Assembly (NCBI GenBank): GCA_028819195.1
Contig: JAPPMF010000010.1
Span: forward strand, 1 to 34,761
Length of the DNA: 34,761 bases
Direction: 5' to 3'
Origin: Bin55 sp028819195
GTDB taxonomy: Bacteria; Pseudomonadota; Gammaproteobacteria; Pseudomonadales; Azotimanducaceae
Positions 31,729-34,761 of the stretch are shown in pieces. The notes beneath the pieces are model-generated. The model made no database searches, was not told where the DNA came from, and was given only the letters and a program-made list of their open reading frames with translations. How positions within the stretch are numbered: position 1 is the first letter of the stretch; each line of letters begins with the position of its first letter. Both the position numbers and the translations under genes were made by a program.

Positions 31729-32241
31729 ATGAAGATATATACGCTCGACACTGCAGCCGCTGTTCGTAAACTCGAACTCGCTGACTGCACGCCAACGCTG
31801 GCGGAAGCGATTGTTGAAATCTGTGCCGCCAAAGATGCTAACTTTGCAACCAAATCAGATATTGAACGGGTCTCTTCAGACCTTAAAGACGTGAAGTCAG
31901 ACCTTAAAGACGTGAAATCAGACCTTAAGGAAGTGAATTTAGAACTTGGAGAAGTGAGAACAGAAATTGGAGAAATGAAGTCAGAGCTTAGCAACGTCAA
32001 GAAAGACGTTCAAGTCTTGAACACGGGTCTGTGCGACGTAAAGAACGATGTTCAAATCTTGAACGCAGGCATGGTCAAAGTCAAAGAAGACATTGGTATA
32101 TTGCAGTCAAGCGTCTCAGTTTTGTGTGACCACCTCATGCAATTGTCTGTCAATTTGAAGTACAAAATTATCGTTTGGGCTATGGTTGGAACTGTATCTA
32201 CTTTAACTCTAGTCTCGCTACTAGGTAGACTGTTTCAATAG
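31729..32241 (+). CDS. Coiled-coil membrane-anchored protein (DUF1640-like)
   Basis: A 170-residue protein with three parts. The N-terminal 45 residues (KLELADCTPTLAEAIVEICA) resemble the start of DUF1640/CCDC90-like proteins. A long coiled coil spans about 45-138, built of heptads SDLKDVK, SDLKDVK, SDLKEVN and more diverged repeats. A C-terminal transmembrane helix (IIVWAMVGTVSTLTLVSLLG) lies at about 147-166. The heptads are also visible as 21-bp DNA repeats near 31878-31940. Similar short proteins are often multicopy and linked to mobile or toxin-rich regions, but the function is unknown. It has its own promoter at 31691-31720. Confidence 0.7.
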   Translation: MKIYTLDTAAAVRKLELADCTPTLAEAIVEICAAKDANFATKSDIERVSSDLKDVKSDLKDVKSDLKEVNLELGEVRTEIGEMKSELSNVKKDVQVLNTGLCDVKNDVQILNAGMVKVKEDIGILQSSVSVLCDHLMQLSVNLKYKIIVWAMVGTVSTLTLVSLLGRLFQ

Positions 32242-32288
32242 TCGATACACTGCGGCGGCGTGATTAGCGCACATGGATCCAGCCTAAA

Positions 32289-32363
32289 GGTTCAGTAACC
32301 CCGCTGGGAAGCCCTCTACTAATATAGAACCGTTAGGTTCCATTCGTTGGGACCAGACCTAAC
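32289..32363. terminator. Cluster of hairpins between convergent genes
   Basis: Three short inverted repeats lie in the 138-bp gap between convergent genes. GGTT/AACC is at 32289-32300, GAACC/GGTTC at 32327-32340, and GTTAGGT/ACCTAAC pairs 32332-32338 with 32357-32363. The last two are mutually exclusive. None has a following T-tract, so classical intrinsic termination is weak. The position suits a transcription end for both strands. Confidence 0.35.
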
Positions 32364-32379
32364 CGTCTGCCCGTTTCAA

Positions 32380-33171
32380 TTAAAAGAAAATCGCGAGCCT
32401 TAACGATACTTCGTAAGAATCAGCAGAAAGTCGCGTAGGAGTATCGACATCATTCAGTTGCTCTCTCCATTCCTCTTCAGCTTCTGAAGTTAACCGCGCT
32501 TCTAATTGCAATAACGTACTTCGACCGATAGATTTTTCAATACCGACTCCCATAACCCACTGTTTAAAGACAGGCGAACGAGTTTCCGTTGCGGGATTAC
32601 CCGTTTCTCCAGGACCACAAACTAGTTTCGTTCCACAAACTGTAAAGTTCCGTTTGAAAGCAACTTCAATCTCTCGCCAACCACCAAGTATTAAAGGTGA
32701 AAACTCAAACAAACCAAAAACCGACATTACGTGCCCCATGCGTATGACCGCTGTTCGATCACGATCCGTTTTAAATGACCACTGTTCATCAAGCAGATCT
32801 TCGATTGTTTGACCGTCCCCTAACTCACCGATACCAGTTAATCGCCCTTCGATACTATCACTCCGGAGGGTGTACTCAAATTGAAAATCCAGCCACAAAC
32901 CACGAGTGTCAAATTTATAGCGATACCCTAAAAACACGTTAAGGCTATAGGGAGAATCTGATCCCTCATTCTTCTGATTAAAAACTAGATCCTTGAGAGA
33001 CAGAGAGGGAAACAAGTTGACATCTTCTCGCTTGTCGTACCTCACTTTGAAGTCATCGAGCGAGACACCGCTACCGATGTAAAGTCCGCCAGAAGCAAAG
33101 GCAACGTTACCAATCACGAGTCCTAGCGCGACCAATAGTAGTTGTGCGTATCGGAAAATAAGAGTCTTCAT
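32380..33171 (-). CDS. Outer-membrane beta-barrel protein (unclassified)
   Basis: Mature residues follow a signal peptide ending NVAFASGG. The barrel has amphipathic strands such as GLYIGSGVSLDDFKVRY and SPYSLNVFLGYRYKF, and the C-terminal strand SYEVSLRLAIFF ends in Phe, as outer-membrane barrels do. Two cysteines in FTVCGTKLVCGPGE could form a loop disulfide. The frame extends to 33189, but AAGGA at 33176-33180 lies six bases before the ATG at 33171 and within the longer reading. I therefore start there, giving 263 residues and a clean signal peptide (MKTLIFRYAQLLLVALGL). Function unknown; it is not closely similar to the barrel at 15255. Confidence 0.7.
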   Translation of the reverse strand: MKTLIFRYAQLLLVALGLVIGNVAFASGGLYIGSGVSLDDFKVRYDKREDVNLFPSLSLKDLVFNQKNEGSDSPYSLNVFLGYRYKFDTRGLWLDFQFEYTLRSDSIEGRLTGIGELGDGQTIEDLLDEQWSFKTDRDRTAVIRMGHVMSVFGLFEFSPLILGGWREIEVAFKRNFTVCGTKLVCGPGETGNPATETRSPVFKQWVMGVGIEKSIGRSTLLQLEARLTSEAEEEWREQLNDVDTPTRLSADSYEVSLRLAIFF

Positions 33172-33238
33172 CATTCGTCCTTGATTCAATGAAGTTTCGA
33201 GTTAGCCAGTGTTGGTGCCTATGGAATCTGCCAGTCGA

Positions 33239-34210
33239 TCAAAGGAGATGGCGAATCGCATCTCGTTCCTCGATGAGTTCCTGTTCTGTCAATTTAATTC
33301 GTTGTTGCGCAAAGTCATCAAGCACGCGATCCTGTATGACATCAATCTGACCACCGTGACAAACAACAGGATAAGAAAAAACTAATCCAGATTCAATTCC
33401 GTACTCTCCCTGACTCACGATCGACATACTCGTAGTACCGGGGGATTCAGTGCACCAATAACGCATATGGTCTATGGCTGCATTTGCAGCCGATGCCGCG
33501 CTTGACGTACCCTTGGCTTGAATGATCTGTGCGCCACGTTGTTGTACACACGGTATAAACTCATCGGTATACCAATTCATCGTAACTAAGTCCAATGCAT
33601 CGATTCCTTTAACAGTCGCTGAGTGAAGTTCAGGAAACATCGTGGAGGAATGATTTCCCCATATCGCTAGATTACGAACATCCTGAACGTGCGCTCGTGT
33701 CTTTTGGGCAAGTTGTGCAACTGCCCGATGGTGGTCTAGAATTGTCATTGCCGTAAACTGGTTACTTGCCAATGTCTTAGCATTATTGACAGCAATCAGA
33801 CAGTTTGTATTTGCCGGGTTTCCTACCACAAGTACCCGCACATCTCTAGATGCATTATCGCTAAGTGCTTTACCTTGAGTCGTGAATATCGCGCCATTTG
33901 CTTCGAGTAAATCTTTACGTTCCATGCCGGCACCGCGTGGTCTTGCACCGACAAGTAGCGCGATATCTACATCGGCAAAGGCCTCATTGGGATCAGTAGT
34001 TGGTACAACGTTTTCGAGCAACGGAAACGCACAATCTTCTAACTCCATCACAACCCCACGTAACGCATCCATAGCGGGTGGTATTTCTAAAAGTCGGAGA
34101 TCGATTCCATGCTGCGCACCTAGCATCTCGCCAGATGCGATTCGAAAAAGCATCGCGTACCCAATTTGACCGGCGGCCCCAGTAACTGCAATTCGAGTTG
34201 TTTTTGACAT
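33239..34210 (-). CDS. mdh: NAD-dependent malate dehydrogenase
   Basis: Mdh interconverts malate and oxaloacetate in the TCA cycle. The 323-residue protein is the cytosolic/proteobacterial group with an N-terminal VTGAAGQIGYAM (10-20). The mobile substrate loop is GARPRGAGMERKDLL (Arg92 and Arg98), NPANTN is at 131-136, ILDHHRA holds Asp159 and Arg162, and the catalytic His187 lies in WGNHSST. These are the standard residues; the only oddity is ILDHHRA where most homologues have RLDHNRA. No clear Shine-Dalgarno precedes the ATG. It is alone, with a barrel gene downstream in the same direction. Confidence 0.96.
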   Translation of the reverse strand: MSKTTRIAVTGAAGQIGYAMLFRIASGEMLGAQHGIDLRLLEIPPAMDALRGVVMELEDCAFPLLENVVPTTDPNEAFADVDIALLVGARPRGAGMERKDLLEANGAIFTTQGKALSDNASRDVRVLVVGNPANTNCLIAVNNAKTLASNQFTAMTILDHHRAVAQLAQKTRAHVQDVRNLAIWGNHSSTMFPELHSATVKGIDALDLVTMNWYTDEFIPCVQQRGAQIIQAKGTSSAASAANAAIDHMRYWCTESPGTTSMSIVSQGEYGIESGLVFSYPVVCHGGQIDVIQDRVLDDFAQQRIKLTEQELIEERDAIRHLL

Positions 34211-34692
34211 GATTAAATTCTGCGTTAAGACTCTCAGTTAGTTCTTTCAACACAAATTTTACGATTAACCTCAAAAACACAGTTACTTGATCTCGCACCT
34301 TAAATGTGGTTGGTGTATATCTCAGCACGAAATACCGAATTAACCTCGAGTTTTCTGTGCAATATGAACACGGATTCGAGCAACTATCGTCGTCACTACC
34401 CAGTGACAACTACCGTCATTGGAATCGTAGCTGAGATATTAGGGCATTTTTAATCTCTTCACCCGATTAGCATGCCCCATACCACAATCCCATTCAGGTC
34501 GCTGGTGCTCCTTTAAACATACCAAACATTACGTAGGTTGCAATCCTTTCAAACCGTTCAATCTTCGGTGATCGGGGGTCAGTTCTTTAAAACAAAATGT
34601 CAAAATAAAGCAGAACGGTATTTAATCGTTCAAGTTAGCGCGGTAGTTGCAATCCATAAGCCAACGGCAGGCATTAAGGACTTGCGTTTCGT
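34211..34692. other. Intergenic stretch upstream of mdh
   Basis: About 480 bp between a partial gene at the window edge and mdh, both on the minus strand. I see no convincing coding frame on either strand; a 63-codon plus-strand frame at 34538-34729 overlaps the partial gene and has no features. The AT-rich 60 bp before mdh should hold its promoter, but no consensus pair stands out. Confidence 0.35.
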
Positions 34693-34761
34693 TCAATCTG
34701 TAAGGACGTTTTTTAGTGGTTTTTCATAGACGTCAAGGCGGATCGCGACGTCTTCGAAGGT
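34693..34761 (-). CDS. C-terminal end of an unidentified protein (partial), paralogue of the left-edge gene
   Basis: The minus strand enters the window in frame, reading TFEDVAIRLDVYE and then KPLKNVLTD before TGA at 34695-34693. The first 13 codons match the fragment at 1-42, with differences only at five third codon positions (one of them Met/Ile). This copy is nine residues longer. The family is not recognised. Confidence 0.6.
   Translation of the reverse strand, partial: TFEDVAIRLDVYEKPLKNVLTD

Noticed and set aside
31870..31945. CRISPR-like repeats
   Set aside because: The 21-bp repeats are contiguous, in frame and encode heptads; there are no spacers. No other CRISPR-like array was seen in the window.
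32242..32370. Possible 6S RNA because of CTGCGGCGGCG near 32250
   Set aside because: Only a short string resembles the 3' side of 6S RNA. The matching 5' strand and the long closing stem are absent.
33882..34409. Frames of 95 and 138 codons overlapping mdh
   Set aside because: They are in other frames of a well-supported malate dehydrogenase gene and carry no features of their own.

Overview
The window reads as chromosomal DNA of an uncultured gammaproteobacterium, moderately AT-rich by eye. The linked genes tRNA-Gln, rplY, pth and ychF are a gammaproteobacterial chromosome signature. A cmoA homologue, a DUF2799 lipoprotein, a bifunctional PutA and two outer-membrane barrels fit the same assignment. 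Many starts lack a clear Shine-Dalgarno sequence, and several are leaderless or nearly so. Broken genes are frequent, which suggests a genome undergoing decay and mobile-element activity, perhaps host-associated (inference).

Layout. 1-1690: the C-terminal end of an unidentified gene, then an AAA_14/DUF4143 ATPase. 1687-4279: tRNA-Gln, ribosomal protein L25, peptidyl-tRNA hydrolase and the YchF GTPase; prs, normally between the tRNA and rplY, is absent. 4294-9669 (minus strand): a DUF1801/DoxX pair and a two-gene RND efflux system. 9762-16677: tRNA-Met, a DUF2799 lipoprotein, PutA, a small ORF, YccA, an O6-alkylguanine-DNA methyltransferase, an outer-membrane barrel and a small membrane protein. 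16680-19186: an IS1595-family element with matched terminal inverted repeats and a near-perfect 8-bp target duplication. Its ISXO2-like transposase is broken, and it carries four passenger ORFs: a secreted protein, a DUF5678-like protein, a retropepsin-like protease and a small basic protein. 19228-28650: cmoA, ppk1 and ppx. Here the convergent ppk1/ppx 3' junction is duplicated. The left copy keeps ppk1 and has a decayed ppx; the right copy keeps ppx and has a decayed ppk1 tail. Between them lies a 4.1-kb accessory island with a GIY-YIG protein, a probable PD-(D/E)XK nuclease fused to an unknown N-terminal domain, and a SAM methyltransferase. 28820-30806: two oligopeptide ABC ATPases without permeases. 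30807-31690: decayed coding remnants. 31729-34210: a heptad-repeat coiled-coil membrane protein, a second outer-membrane barrel and malate dehydrogenase.

The two ends of the window are inverted copies of one coding sequence. The first 13 codons of each match, apart from five third-position changes, so both ends lie in the 3' part of the same unidentified gene family.

The housekeeping genes cover translation (L25, Pth, YchF, tRNAs, CmoA), polyphosphate turnover (PPK1/Ppx), proline and C4-acid metabolism (PutA, Mdh), DNA alkylation repair, efflux and peptide uptake. The most unusual parts are the passenger-carrying IS1595 element and the nuclease-bearing island flanked by the ppk1/ppx duplication.
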